The notes beneath the pieces are model-generated. The model did not search any database and was not told the DNA's origin. It saw only the letters and a list, made by a program, of their open reading frames with translations. Below, piece after piece: positions 55,070-63,904 of a stretch of DNA of 64,000 nucleotides; positions within the stretch are counted from its first letter, which is position 1; every line of letters starts with the position of its first letter. The DNA is from Orlajensenia stereocauli. Lineage in GTDB: Bacteria; Actinomycetota; Actinomycetes; Actinomycetales; Microbacteriaceae. A program made the position numbers and the translations under genes. Where the stretch lies: the NCBI RefSeq assembly GCF_039548895.1, contig NZ_JBCLVG010000002.1. One strand, 5' to 3'.

Positions 55070-55895
55070 GGGTGATGCTCTCCTCGATCGTGGATTCGGC
55101 TTCGGGGTCGGCACCGGAATCGGCGACGAGATCGGCGACGGCGTGGTCGGCGACAGGCGGAAGGGTGGACATCAGGTGGTGCGCGTAGCCGCCGGGCGAC
55201 CGGCCGACCAGCCGGCCGGAGGTGAGCACCCAGCACTCGTCGGTGTCGACCTCGCGCGTCTCGGGGTTCGCGCGCAGGCTCTCGACCAGCAGCACGTCCT
55301 CATGCTCGGCGAGCGAGGCGAAGCCGCCGGCTGCCAGGTAGCTTGCACCGCGCACGCCGAGGTTGGCGCCGTGCACGTGGCCGCCGGCGTGACCGAGAAC
55401 GTGAGTCGACATCCACACGGCGGTCTGCTCGGCGGTGAGGTCGGTGAAGTCCGGGCGCACGGTTCCGACCATCAGGTCAGCGCCGTTCTCGGCCAGGGCG
55501 AGCTGGGTCGTGAGCCACGTGCGTGGCACGGCGGAGTCGGCGTCGGTGTTCGCGATCCAGACGTGCGCAGGATCCGTCAGCGCACGGTTGCGGGTTCCAG
55601 CGTCGGCGATGCGCCGGAAGACTGCAGCCACCCCCGCGGCTCGCGCCATGCCCACGTTGCGCGTCGACGTGGTGAGCACCTCGAAGCCCGAGGCAGCAGC
55701 GATCGCCGCCGAGTCATCGGTGCAGGCGTCGAGAACCAGCACGACGTAGACGGCAGGCGGATGCCGGTGCTGCACGGCCAGTTCGTCGAGGGCTTCCCGC
55801 AGGGCTGCCAGGCAGCGCGGCAGCAGTGCCTCCTCGTCGTTGACGGGGATCACCACGCCGATCGCGTCGACGACGTCCCGCCAGAGCCCGATCAC
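55062..55895 (-). CDS. glycosyltransferase family 2
   Basis: 277 residues. GVVIPVNDEEALLPRCLAAL at the N-terminus and the metal-binding IANTDADSAVP (DxD type) are GT-A features; later GANLGVRGASYLAAGGF and EHEDVLL follow. No membrane segment. It should transfer a sugar from a nucleotide donor to an unknown acceptor. GTG start overlaps the upstream deacetylase-methyltransferase gene stop (GTGA). Confidence 0.9.
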   Translation of the reverse strand: MIGLWRDVVDAIGVVIPVNDEEALLPRCLAALREALDELAVQHRHPPAVYVVLVLDACTDDSAAIAAASGFEVLTTSTRNVGMARAAGVAAVFRRIADAGTRNRALTDPAHVWIANTDADSAVPRTWLTTQLALAENGADLMVGTVRPDFTDLTAEQTAVWMSTHVLGHAGGHVHGANLGVRGASYLAAGGFASLAEHEDVLLVESLRANPETREVDTDECWVLTSGRLVGRSPGGYAHHLMSTLPPVADHAVADLVADSGADPEAESTIEESITRV

Positions 55896-57349
55896 AGCAG
55901 GCCCGTCTCGCGGGCGACGGAGTCCCCCGGCGGGCGGCGGAAGACCTCGAGCACGAAGTCCTCCTCGCGGTGCAGCACGGTGCCGACGAGCTCGGACCGG
56001 CCGGAGATGGCCGCGTGCACGTCGTCACCCGACAGCGGATACTCCGCCACCGGATGCCGCCAATGGCACGCCACCAGGGTTCCGTCGTCGCTCAGCGCGC
56101 CGATCGCGCGGTCGATGGCCGTGTCGAGGTCGGCGCGGCTCCAGTAGTAGCCCACCTCGGAGAGCACGATGAGGTCGAACTCCCCCTCCGGCCACTCCTC
56201 GGGAACGCGCAGCTGGCGCAGCTCGACGTGCCTGCTGTCTGCCAGACGCTCACCGGCCACACGCAGGGGCGCCGCCGAGATGTCGACGCCGAGCAGGGAC
56301 CCGCTGCGCGCGGCCAGAGCCTCGGTGAGCTTCCCCGTCGAGCATCCGACCTCGAGGGTGCGTCCGTACTGCTCCCGCGGAAGCGACGCGAGCACCACGG
56401 CGCGCTTTCGCTTCTCGTACCAGCGGGTCTCGAAGCCCCACGGATCGTCGCGCCCGGCGTAGAAGTCATCGAAGAAGTCGCGGTCGAGTGTCCCGGATGC
56501 GGCATCCGTCGGCGCCTCGGCAGTCCCAGCGGCATCCGCCCCCGTCGCGGCGGCATCCTCCGGCACGGCGGTCCGGGCTTCGGCCGACGCCTGCCCCGAT
56601 CCGTCGACGAAGAACACCTCGAACGGCCTCTCGAAATGCCGGCGCATCTCGACGCCGATCACGGCCTCGTCACCGGCCTGTTCCGAGAGCGGCGCGGTCT
56701 GGCTGAGGTGCTCGATCAGTGCTGAACTCTTGGCCATGCGGGTCTCGGAGTCCAGGTCGACGGCCACCATGTCGCCCCACGGCAGGCTGTCGTCGTCCGG
56801 CCGCCCCCAGTGCCACATCCAGATGGGGTACTCGAGCAGCTCGCTGCCCGTCGTCTCCGCAGCGCTCCGCGCCGCGGCTGCTGCGGCGCGGTGGTCCTTA
56901 TGGCCGTCGCCACTCCACGGCGACACGATCGTCGCCGGCAGCCCGGCTTCGGTGATGAGCTTCACCACGCAGGCCGCAGCCTCGTCGACATGGTCGAGGA
57001 GCTGCCCGTCGGCGATCTCGCAGTGGTGGATGACGGCATCCGGGGCCAGATGATCGATCGCCTTGCGCATCTCGCGACGACGGATACGGCTGAGCTGCCA
57101 GGGCGTGTGCGTCGGCGACGCCGGGTGCGAGCCCTCTCCGTCGGTCGCCACCACGATGGTGATGCGGGCACCGTCGCGGGCGACGTTCTCGATCAGTCCG
57201 CCGGCACCCAGGGTCTCGTCGTCGGGATGGGCGGCCAGCACCACGAGGTGCTCGATGGGCCCGGCGAAACGCGGCAGACGCTGCCACCGATCGGCGTCCG
57301 CCCACTCGGATTCCAGCGTGCCGGTGTCGGAACTGTCGAACGTCACCAC
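55892..57349 (-). CDS. bifunctional PIG-L family deacetylase / NodS-like SAM methyltransferase
   Basis: 485 residues. Residues 30-250 are a PIG-L/LmbE deacetylase with the metal site AHPDDETLG (40-48) and HKDH (150-153). After an Ala-rich linker (255-285) comes a methyltransferase (290-485) of the NodS type, starting FFDDFYAGRDDPWGFETRWY and with motif I LEVGCSTGK (332-340). The pair could deacetylate an N-acetyl sugar and methylate the free amine. GTG at 57349 has GGAGG 6 nt upstream and overlaps the upstream stop. Confidence 0.92.
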   Translation of the reverse strand: MVTFDSSDTGTLESEWADADRWQRLPRFAGPIEHLVVLAAHPDDETLGAGGLIENVARDGARITIVVATDGEGSHPASPTHTPWQLSRIRRREMRKAIDHLAPDAVIHHCEIADGQLLDHVDEAAACVVKLITEAGLPATIVSPWSGDGHKDHRAAAAAARSAAETTGSELLEYPIWMWHWGRPDDDSLPWGDMVAVDLDSETRMAKSSALIEHLSQTAPLSEQAGDEAVIGVEMRRHFERPFEVFFVDGSGQASAEARTAVPEDAAATGADAAGTAEAPTDAASGTLDRDFFDDFYAGRDDPWGFETRWYEKRKRAVVLASLPREQYGRTLEVGCSTGKLTEALAARSGSLLGVDISAAPLRVAGERLADSRHVELRQLRVPEEWPEGEFDLIVLSEVGYYWSRADLDTAIDRAIGALSDDGTLVACHWRHPVAEYPLSGDDVHAAISGRSELVGTVLHREEDFVLEVFRRPPGDSVARETGLL

Positions 57350-58488
57350 GGTGCACCTCCAGCCTCGAGCAACGTGCGGCCGAGGGCCGCCTCGTCGCGT
57401 TCTGCATGGTGTTGTCTCAGATAGATCTGCAGGTCGGCCACCCGTCTCGCGTGGGCATCGTCGGCAACGAGCGGAAGAGGACCCATGCCGTGGTTCACGT
57501 GCTCGAGAGTGGTCTCGGCGGCGGCGACCACGATGGACCGCACCCGCTTGGCGGTCACGCTCGGACGATCCGCCGGCAGCGCGGCGCCGTCCACGATCAT
57601 GGCCGTCGCGGCCAGGGCGAGGCGGGCGCTCTCGACGGCGATGTCGACGGCACCGAGATGGACGAGACCGATCTGATCGGGCTCCCGCGCCTCGGATGCC
57701 GCATACAGGGTGCGAGCGAGTCCGACGGTGCCGCCCCACCAGCAGGCGGCCACTCCCACGCCGCCCCAGGCGAACCCCGGGCGCTGCAGGTACCAGCCGT
57801 CGTCGCCGATCGGGATCGCCGGCACGGCCGTGAAGGTCACCGGAGCGCTCACGATGTCAGAGAGTCCGCGCGAGACCCAGGGTCCGGCGGATGCCATCAC
57901 TCCCCGATCACGCAGGTCGACGGCGAACAGCCGTCTGCCGCCCTCGGTGTGGGCCGTGACGAGAGCGTGAGAGAGCGTCCCTGCCAGCGAGCACCACGGC
58001 TTCGCGCCGCTGAGTCGCCATCCGGCCGCGGACTGCTGGGCGGTGACCTTCTGACCCGAACCCTCGGCGGCGAAGACACCCCACGTGCTGTCGGCGCTCG
58101 CACCGAGGGCACCCAGTGACGCTGCGACGTCGCCGAAGCCGGCCTGATCGAGGATGGCGAGGGCGTCGAGGTGGGGCTCGAGCATGCGCGCGAGGCTCAG
58201 GTCGACGGCGGCCACCGAGGCGAGCAGCTCCCACACCAGGGCGGTATCGCCGAAGCCCGGCCGGGGTGTCCCGGCGCCGATCCCCGCGCACCAGGCCAAC
58301 GATGCACTCACACCGGCCGAGTGCTCGGGCATCGAAGCGAGGGCGCTCTCGAGGACGGACGAGTTCTCCTGCCAGTCCAAGGCGCCCAGCGAGACCGGCC
58401 GCGGCGACTGCGGCGTCGGCGCCGTCCGCCCGGCGGTGTCGACCGCACTCGGGGCCGGATCGGCGATGGACAGAGTCTGGGGCAGCAT
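57343..58488 (-). CDS. acyl-CoA dehydrogenase-like protein
   Basis: 381 residues. ACAD fold: WGVFAAEGSGQKVTAQQSAAGWRLSGAKPWCSLAG covers the flavin/substrate region, and GGVGVAACWWGGTVGLAR the C-terminal helices. The usual catalytic Glu is not obvious, so it may act as an oxidase or non-classical desaturase. First gene of the four-gene operon. ATG at 58488 with a TAGTCT box 8-13 nt upstream, so nearly leaderless. Confidence 0.85.
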   Translation of the reverse strand: MLPQTLSIADPAPSAVDTAGRTAPTPQSPRPVSLGALDWQENSSVLESALASMPEHSAGVSASLAWCAGIGAGTPRPGFGDTALVWELLASVAAVDLSLARMLEPHLDALAILDQAGFGDVAASLGALGASADSTWGVFAAEGSGQKVTAQQSAAGWRLSGAKPWCSLAGTLSHALVTAHTEGGRRLFAVDLRDRGVMASAGPWVSRGLSDIVSAPVTFTAVPAIPIGDDGWYLQRPGFAWGGVGVAACWWGGTVGLARTLYAASEAREPDQIGLVHLGAVDIAVESARLALAATAMIVDGAALPADRPSVTAKRVRSIVVAAAETTLEHVNHGMGPLPLVADDAHARRVADLQIYLRQHHAERDEAALGRTLLEAGGAPW

Positions 58489-58626
58489 CCGAGGAGACTA
58501 CGCCGGAGGCTCTTTCGATGCGCAGGGGTTGACGCGGCGGCATCCGTCATCTTCACTGTCGTCAATCCGCTGGAAATGTGCACCGAACGGCGGAATCGCG
58601 AACCCGGAAAGTGAGATGCTTGCGCG

Positions 58627-58980
58627 GTGGGAGAACTGATCTACGGAGCCGGCACGTCATACGAGATGGATGACCGCACGCTGGCGCACATCAAGGTGGC
58701 GACGGGACTGCGGCTGCGCCGTCAGGAGTCGTTCTACGTCTCGTGGGCCATCCCCTCGAACCAGGGCTCGGGCCGCATCAGCATCTGGGCATCGCCCTCG
58801 ATCCCGCTGCAGTTCCATTTCTCGGGTTCTCGTCCGCCCGAGCTCAACCGCCAGTGGCTCCAGGCGCTCGACGCCAGCGCCTTCAGCGAGGGCGGCATGC
58901 TCGTGATGCGCGAGAGCGACGCAGCGTCCTACCTGCAGCTCGAGGCCGAACGCGCTGCGGCCGGCCCCGGTTCGCCGTAG
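58627..58980 (+). CDS. DUF7882 family small protein (paralogue 2)
   Basis: 117 residues. MGELIYGAG, DDRTLAHIKVATGLRLRRQE, SFYVSWAIP and PLQFHFSGSRPPELNRQWL. Similar to the protein at 53127 in every block, and closer to the family norm. GTG start at 58627, leader very short. Function unknown. Divergent from the ACAD operon. Confidence 0.87.
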   Translation: MGELIYGAGTSYEMDDRTLAHIKVATGLRLRRQESFYVSWAIPSNQGSGRISIWASPSIPLQFHFSGSRPPELNRQWLQALDASAFSEGGMLVMRESDAASYLQLEAERAAAGPGSP

Positions 58981-59023
58981 CGGGATTCGCACCGGTCAGC
59001 GCCGGTCCCACGGGTCGCACGGG

Positions 59024-59734
59024 TCAGCGTCGGTCGAAGCGACCCGAGCGTTCCTGGCGCCCCGGCCGGGCGGAGTGCGCTGTCGCGCCGCCCGCTGAGC
59101 CGGCGGCATCCGTCACCGCGGGATGCTCCTGCGGCAGCCCGTGCCGTGCTCCCGATGCGGCGAGCGCCACGTTCTTCGTCTCCCACTCGCGCAGCGCCTG
59201 CTGCTCGGAGTTCAGGATGCGCAGCTCAGGACAGGCTGTCACCGGCTTCCCGCACCTGCAGACGGTGGCACCGCCCGCCGCGTGATGCAGCACCCCCAGC
59301 CTCCAGAGCACGGCCATCATGCGGTCGGTGCGCCGGTTGGCCAACTCCGTGGCCCGCTCGGCCCGCCGCACGAGATCGCTCTGCAGTTCTTCCCGCACTC
59401 CGGATGCCGGAGCAGAGTCGAACTGGCCGATGACGGTCGCCGAGAGCTCGGCCACCTTCGCCTCGAGTTCGGCGATGCGCGTGGCCGCCTCCGCGGCGTC
59501 GGCCTCCGACTGCGAGGCTGCAGCCGAGCCGGCGAGCGCCTGGGCCTCCGAGATGCCGCTCCACAGCGCGATGTGAGCCAGGTCGCGGCGCTCGGCCTTC
59601 TCGGGTCCGAGGTGGGAGCGGCAGTGCGTGCAGACCACCTGGTCCGAGTGCGACGTGAACGTGAATGGCTGCAGCGAGCCGCAGCAGAGGCAGCGTGCCT
59701 CGAGCTCGGTGTGCAGGGCGTAGTCGTGGGGCAT
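59024..59734 (-). CDS. zinc-ribbon coiled-coil protein of unknown function
   Basis: 236 residues. Two Cys pairs near the N-terminus (CLCCG and CTHCR, about 15-45) form a zinc ribbon; the middle is a coiled coil (AATRIAELEAKVAELSAT); a third Cys group, CRCGKPVTACPE, lies near 160-172. The C-terminus is low complexity. No similar protein comes to mind. ATG at 59734. Confidence 0.75.
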   Translation of the reverse strand: MPHDYALHTELEARCLCCGSLQPFTFTSHSDQVVCTHCRSHLGPEKAERRDLAHIALWSGISEAQALAGSAAASQSEADAAEAATRIAELEAKVAELSATVIGQFDSAPASGVREELQSDLVRRAERATELANRRTDRMMAVLWRLGVLHHAAGGATVCRCGKPVTACPELRILNSEQQALREWETKNVALAASGARHGLPQEHPAVTDAAGSAGGATAHSARPGRQERSGRFDRR

Positions 59735-59758
59735 CGACCCCAGACTAGGCCGAGCGCC

Positions 59759-60928
59759 CTACTTCTTCGCGGCCTTGCGCGCGTCCTTCAGCTGTTTGGC
59801 CTGGGCGTCCTCCGCCTTCATGATCCCCTTCGTCTCGTCGAGGTCGCCGAGCACGGGCCGCCACCACTGCGCGTTGGGGTTCGAGTCGATGAGGATCATG
59901 CGCACCATGAGTGTGAGGGGCACGGCGAGGATCGCTCCGATCGGACCGAGGATGACCAGCCAGATCAGCACGGAGGCGAAGGTGATGGTCTGACTGAGAG
60001 CCACGGCGTTGCCGACGATGCGCGGCTGGACGACGGACTGCACGACGGCGTTGATCACGCCGTAGATGAGGATGATGATGACGGCCGTCTGCCATCCCCC
60101 CACCAGGAAGCCGAAGACGACCGGCGGGATGATGGCGATGAAGTAGCCGATGTTCGGGATGAAGCTGCAGATGAACGACAGCAGTCCCCAGAGGAGGGCG
60201 CCCGGCACCTGCAGGATGAGCAGGGCCACCCAGTTCAGCACTCCCTGTGCGACGCCCAGTCCCGTGGTGACGACCATGTACTTGCGCACGCCGTGAGCGA
60301 AACGCTCGAGCGAAGACACCATGTAGGGTCGGCGCGGGCGGAGTTGGCGGAAGAGCGTCTCGAGGTAACCGGCGTCCATGGCCATCAGCAGCAGAAGCGT
60401 CAGGATGATGACCAGGCCGGCGGTGATGCTGGTGAGGCTGCCGAGCAGGCCGGAGACGAAGCCCACGAGGTTGCTGGGGTCGAAGCCCTGCACGATGGTC
60501 TGCACCTGGTCCGGCCCGAACCCGATCTTGGTCAGCCAGGTTCCGATCGCCGCGCCGATGTCCTGGATCTGGGGGGCGAACTGCGGCAGCAGAGCGGCGA
60601 ACTGCGCGAAGGCGACGACGAGCGCCGTCACGAATGCCGCCAAGAGGATGAACACCGCCAGTACGACCGAGACTGTGGCGAGCCCGCGCGGGACGCCGCG
60701 TCGCTCGAGGGCGATGCGCAGGGGGTGGACGCAGATGGTCAGCACCAGGGCGAGGAAGATGGGCGCCACGACGCCCTGCGTCGCCGCGAGGCCGAACGCC
60801 GTGATGGTGGCCCCGCCGAGGCCCATGAGGATCATCGCGTTGCGGTTGGCGGCAGGATGACCGTCGACGGCCGTATCGAGGTCGACCGGCGCTTCGACGG
60901 GCGCCTTCTGCTTGCCGAACCAGAACAT
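59759..60928 (-). CDS. AI-2E family transporter
   Basis: 389 residues, about eight membrane segments. GFVSGLLGSLTSITAGLVII, CSFIPNIGYFIAIIPPVV and the SVVQPRIVGNAVALSQTI stretch identify the AI-2E (TqsA-like) family, with roles in signal export or Na+/H+ antiport. C-terminus is charged. ATG at 60928 has GGAGG 5-6 nt upstream; earlier starts are not supported. Divergent from the GAP-family gene. Confidence 0.92.
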   Translation of the reverse strand: MFWFGKQKAPVEAPVDLDTAVDGHPAANRNAMILMGLGGATITAFGLAATQGVVAPIFLALVLTICVHPLRIALERRGVPRGLATVSVVLAVFILLAAFVTALVVAFAQFAALLPQFAPQIQDIGAAIGTWLTKIGFGPDQVQTIVQGFDPSNLVGFVSGLLGSLTSITAGLVIILTLLLLMAMDAGYLETLFRQLRPRRPYMVSSLERFAHGVRKYMVVTTGLGVAQGVLNWVALLILQVPGALLWGLLSFICSFIPNIGYFIAIIPPVVFGFLVGGWQTAVIIILIYGVINAVVQSVVQPRIVGNAVALSQTITFASVLIWLVILGPIGAILAVPLTLMVRMILIDSNPNAQWWRPVLGDLDETKGIMKAEDAQAKQLKDARKAAKK

Positions 60929-61047
60929 GCCCGCCTCCAACCCGGCGCGAACAGGCGCGCGCGCCGTACGGGGCCACGATAGCGTGACCACTGTGCTCTC
61001 CTGAGCACGACTCACGAACGTGTCTGGGCATGAGATGAGGTTCACGG

Positions 61048-61707
61048 ATGCTTCAGGTCGTCGGTGCTCTCCTCCCCATCTCCCTCGCCATGGCCCTGAG
61101 CTCCGTGCCCTTCCTCACCACCGTCATCCTGCTGCTCTCGCCGAAACGCAACAGCACGGCTCTTCCCTACCTCCTCGTCTATGTCGTCGGTATGTTCGCA
61201 GTGGCCGCCGTCCTCAGCTTCGGGCTCGCCTCGCTTCCCCGTCGCGTCCGTGTGGGAACGAGCCTCGGCGTGATCGAGATCGTGCTCGGACTGCTTCTCA
61301 TCGCCCTCGCTGTCGTGGAGTTGATCCGAACGCGTGGTCGCGAGCCCGCGTCGTCCAACGCCATGCTCGACAGGGTGGCGACGTTCGGAGTCTGGCCGGC
61401 CGTGGGCTTCGCACTGCTGCTCAATGTGCGTCCGAAGGCTCTGCTGCTCGCCACGGCCGCGGGAATCGCCATCGGCACGGCCCATCTCAGCCCGAGCGAG
61501 GGACTCGCTTGTCTTTTGCTCTACACGCTGTTGAGCTCGGTGACCGTGAGCGTGCCGGTGATCATGACCCTCGCCCGCCAGGAGAAGATGGCGGACCGAC
61601 TGGTGCGCATGCGCGACTACATCCTCGCCAAGAGCGGCGTGATCACCTTCATCGTGCTCCTCATGGTGGGCGTCGTCATCCTCGGCGCCGGGCTGACCAA
61701 CCTCTGA
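61048..61707 (+). CDS. GAP family (LysE-like) membrane protein
   Basis: 219 residues, six membrane segments. Resembles the Sap/GAP family of actinobacteria, linked to export of cell-wall glycolipid precursors in mycobacteria: LPISLAMALSSVPFLTTVIL, LNVRPKALLLATAAG. ATG at 61048 has GAGG 8 nt upstream. Substrate unknown. Confidence 0.82.
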   Translation: MLQVVGALLPISLAMALSSVPFLTTVILLLSPKRNSTALPYLLVYVVGMFAVAAVLSFGLASLPRRVRVGTSLGVIEIVLGLLLIALAVVELIRTRGREPASSNAMLDRVATFGVWPAVGFALLLNVRPKALLLATAAGIAIGTAHLSPSEGLACLLLYTLLSSVTVSVPVIMTLARQEKMADRLVRMRDYILAKSGVITFIVLLMVGVVILGAGLTNL

Positions 61708-61711
61708 ACGC

Positions 61712-61750
61712 CGCTCGCCGAGGGCCGAGCGCAGCGACCGCCCGAAGCGC
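61712..61750. repeat. intergenic repeat, single A element
   Basis: One A element (CGCTCGCCGAGGGCCGAGCG then CAGCGACCGCCCGAAGCGC) between the converging GAP-family and EamA genes, 5 nt after the stop of the first. No B partner is seen. Confidence 0.85.
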
Positions 61751-61762
61751 CAGCCGGCAGGG

Positions 61763-62683
61763 CTAATGCTGCCCCTCTGCGGTCATCTCGAGGTCGGAGG
61801 CCGGAGCGTCGCGCTGCGTCGCGAGAGCCGTACCGGCAGCACCGCAGACCAGGGCGATGGCGAGAACCTGCACGAGCGTGAACTGCTCAGCCAGGATGAG
61901 CCATCCGAAGATCGCGGCGATCACGGGTCCGAACGACGTGATGATGGCGTACACCCTGGCCGTGATGCGCCGCAGGATGAAGGTGTCGAGACTGTAGGGC
62001 AGGGCCGACGACAGCACGCCGATGGCGAGCAGCAGGCCGAGCACCCGCCAGTCGATCACCGAGACGTCGAGCGTGAACAGCGCGGCAGGTACCAGCAGCA
62101 CCAGGCTCACTATGCTCGCCACTGTGAGGCCCTCGAGGCCGGGGAGCCTCAGCGCCACGCGGCGGGTCAACAGGATGTACGCGGCCCAGCTGGCCGCGGC
62201 CGTGAGGGCCAGCACCACGCCCCACGCGTTGATGGTGCCATCGAGCCCCGTGAGCATCACCACGCCGACGCCGGCCGCGATGACGCAGATCACGTCGAGA
62301 AGTCTGCGCGACGTGGTCAGGGCCAACAGGAGTGGACCGAGGAACTCGATCGTGGCGGCGACCCCGAGCCCGAGGAGGTGCACGGACTCGTAGAAGGCGA
62401 GGTTCATGACGGCCAGGACCACGCCGAGCGCCAGGGCCGGCCACAGCCGCGCCCAGGTGAGCTCGGCACGCTTCGGACGGTAGAGCGGAAGCACCACGAT
62501 CGCCATGACCAGCTGCCGCACGGCCACCACCACGAAGGATCCGACGACAGGAATGACGACGCCGGCCAATGACGACCCGAGGTTGATGCTCACCTCGGTG
62601 CCCACCTGGGTGAGTGCCCCCACCGTCGCGCGGCGTGAATCGGGTGCGGCTCCGGGATCCGCCGCAGTCGCCTCGTCCGTCAC
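61763..62683 (-). CDS. EamA family transporter (RhtA-like)
   Basis: 306 residues, ten hydrophobic segments, EamA halves with LAFYESVHLLGLGVAATIEF and LILAEQFTLVQVLAIALVC. RhtA-type members export threonine/homoserine or related amino acids. GTG at 62683 lies 6 nt after a TAGGAT -10 box: leaderless. It differs clearly from the EamA protein at 35793. Confidence 0.9.
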   Translation of the reverse strand: MTDEATAADPGAAPDSRRATVGALTQVGTEVSINLGSSLAGVVIPVVGSFVVVAVRQLVMAIVVLPLYRPKRAELTWARLWPALALGVVLAVMNLAFYESVHLLGLGVAATIEFLGPLLLALTTSRRLLDVICVIAAGVGVVMLTGLDGTINAWGVVLALTAAASWAAYILLTRRVALRLPGLEGLTVASIVSLVLLVPAALFTLDVSVIDWRVLGLLLAIGVLSSALPYSLDTFILRRITARVYAIITSFGPVIAAIFGWLILAEQFTLVQVLAIALVCGAAGTALATQRDAPASDLEMTAEGQH

Positions 62684-62782
62684 CTCTCGATCCTAGGCTG
62701 GGCCGAGCGTCTGGCCTCGACCGACGGATGCGGCAGTGCCAGACTCGACAGGTCGACGCAACATTCTCTGCAGGGGGTCGCC

Positions 62783-63904
62783 ATGGGTGCCGAGCAGTCC
62801 GGCGTCGCTCCGCGCGATCAGCAGCCGCATCCCGACATCAGGATCGACGTTCCGGCGCGAACCGGGGCCACCGTCGCCGCCGGCGATGTCGCCGACGCCC
62901 CGCCCCGGACGGGCGACACGCTCGTCACGGTGCTCGTCGCCTTCGCGGCGAACGTCCTCATCGCCGTCGCCAAGAGCGTCGCCGCCGTCATCACGGGGTC
63001 GGCGTCGATGGTGGCAGAGGCCGCACACTCGTGGGCGGATGCCGGCAACGAGGTGCTGCTGCTGATCGCCGAGAGGCGCTCGCAGCGCCCGGCCGACTCG
63101 CGGCATCCGCTGGGCTATGGAAAGGACGCCTACATCTGGTCGATGTTCGCGGCGTTCGGCCTGTTCACCGCCGGCGCCGTGGTGTCGATCCAGCACGGCA
63201 TCCAGGCACTCCTCGATCCGGAGCCCGCCACCGACTACACCATCGCGTACATCGTGCTCGCGGTCTCGTTCGTGCTCGAGGGCATCTCGTTCGTCCGTGC
63301 GCTGCGCGAGGCCCGCGAGAGTGCGCACGAGGCCAACCGCGGCACGCTCAACCACGTCATCGCGAGTTCCAACCCGACCCTGCGGGCAGTGTTCGCCGAA
63401 GATGCCGCCGCCCTGATCGGACTCGTCATCGCCTTCCTCGGCATCCTCCTGCACCAGCTCACGGGGTCGCCGGTGTTCGACGCGATCGGATCCATGGGCG
63501 TCGGCCTGCTGCTCGGCGTCGTGGCCATCGTGCTCATCAGCCGCAATCGCGCGTTCCTGCTCGGGGAGGCCATCGGAGCCGAGGACGAGCAGGAGGTGCT
63601 CGGCAGGCTGCTGCAGCGACCGGACATCGACCGGGTGACCAGCCTGCACGTCGAGTTCATCGGCCCCGGACAGCTCTTCCTCATCGCCGCCATCGACCTG
63701 GCGGGCAACGTGCGGGAGGACGCCCTCGCGCTCGAGCTCAGGGGCATCGAGAAGGACCTCGAGCGCGACCCACACCTGGCCCGTGTCGTGCTCACCGTGT
63801 CGGCCGCTGACGAACCATCTCTGGGGGTGTCGGAGTCGACGTTGCCGAAACATACCCATGGCAGCATGAACTCAGCGACGAGTGAGGAGGGGAACGGCCG
63901 ATGA
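62783..63904 (+). CDS. cation diffusion facilitator family transporter
   Basis: 373 residues. Six membrane segments; the CDF metal site is in MVAEAAHSWADAGNE (H-D pair) with a matching acidic site in EDAAALIGLVIA. The cytoplasmic C-terminal domain is present and ends with a His-containing tail. It exports Zn2+, Co2+ or Mn2+ by proton exchange. ATG at 62783. The next gene overlaps its stop. Confidence 0.92.
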   Translation: MGAEQSGVAPRDQQPHPDIRIDVPARTGATVAAGDVADAPPRTGDTLVTVLVAFAANVLIAVAKSVAAVITGSASMVAEAAHSWADAGNEVLLLIAERRSQRPADSRHPLGYGKDAYIWSMFAAFGLFTAGAVVSIQHGIQALLDPEPATDYTIAYIVLAVSFVLEGISFVRALREARESAHEANRGTLNHVIASSNPTLRAVFAEDAAALIGLVIAFLGILLHQLTGSPVFDAIGSMGVGLLLGVVAIVLISRNRAFLLGEAIGAEDEQEVLGRLLQRPDIDRVTSLHVEFIGPGQLFLIAAIDLAGNVREDALALELRGIEKDLERDPHLARVVLTVSAADEPSLGVSESTLPKHTHGSMNSATSEEGNGR

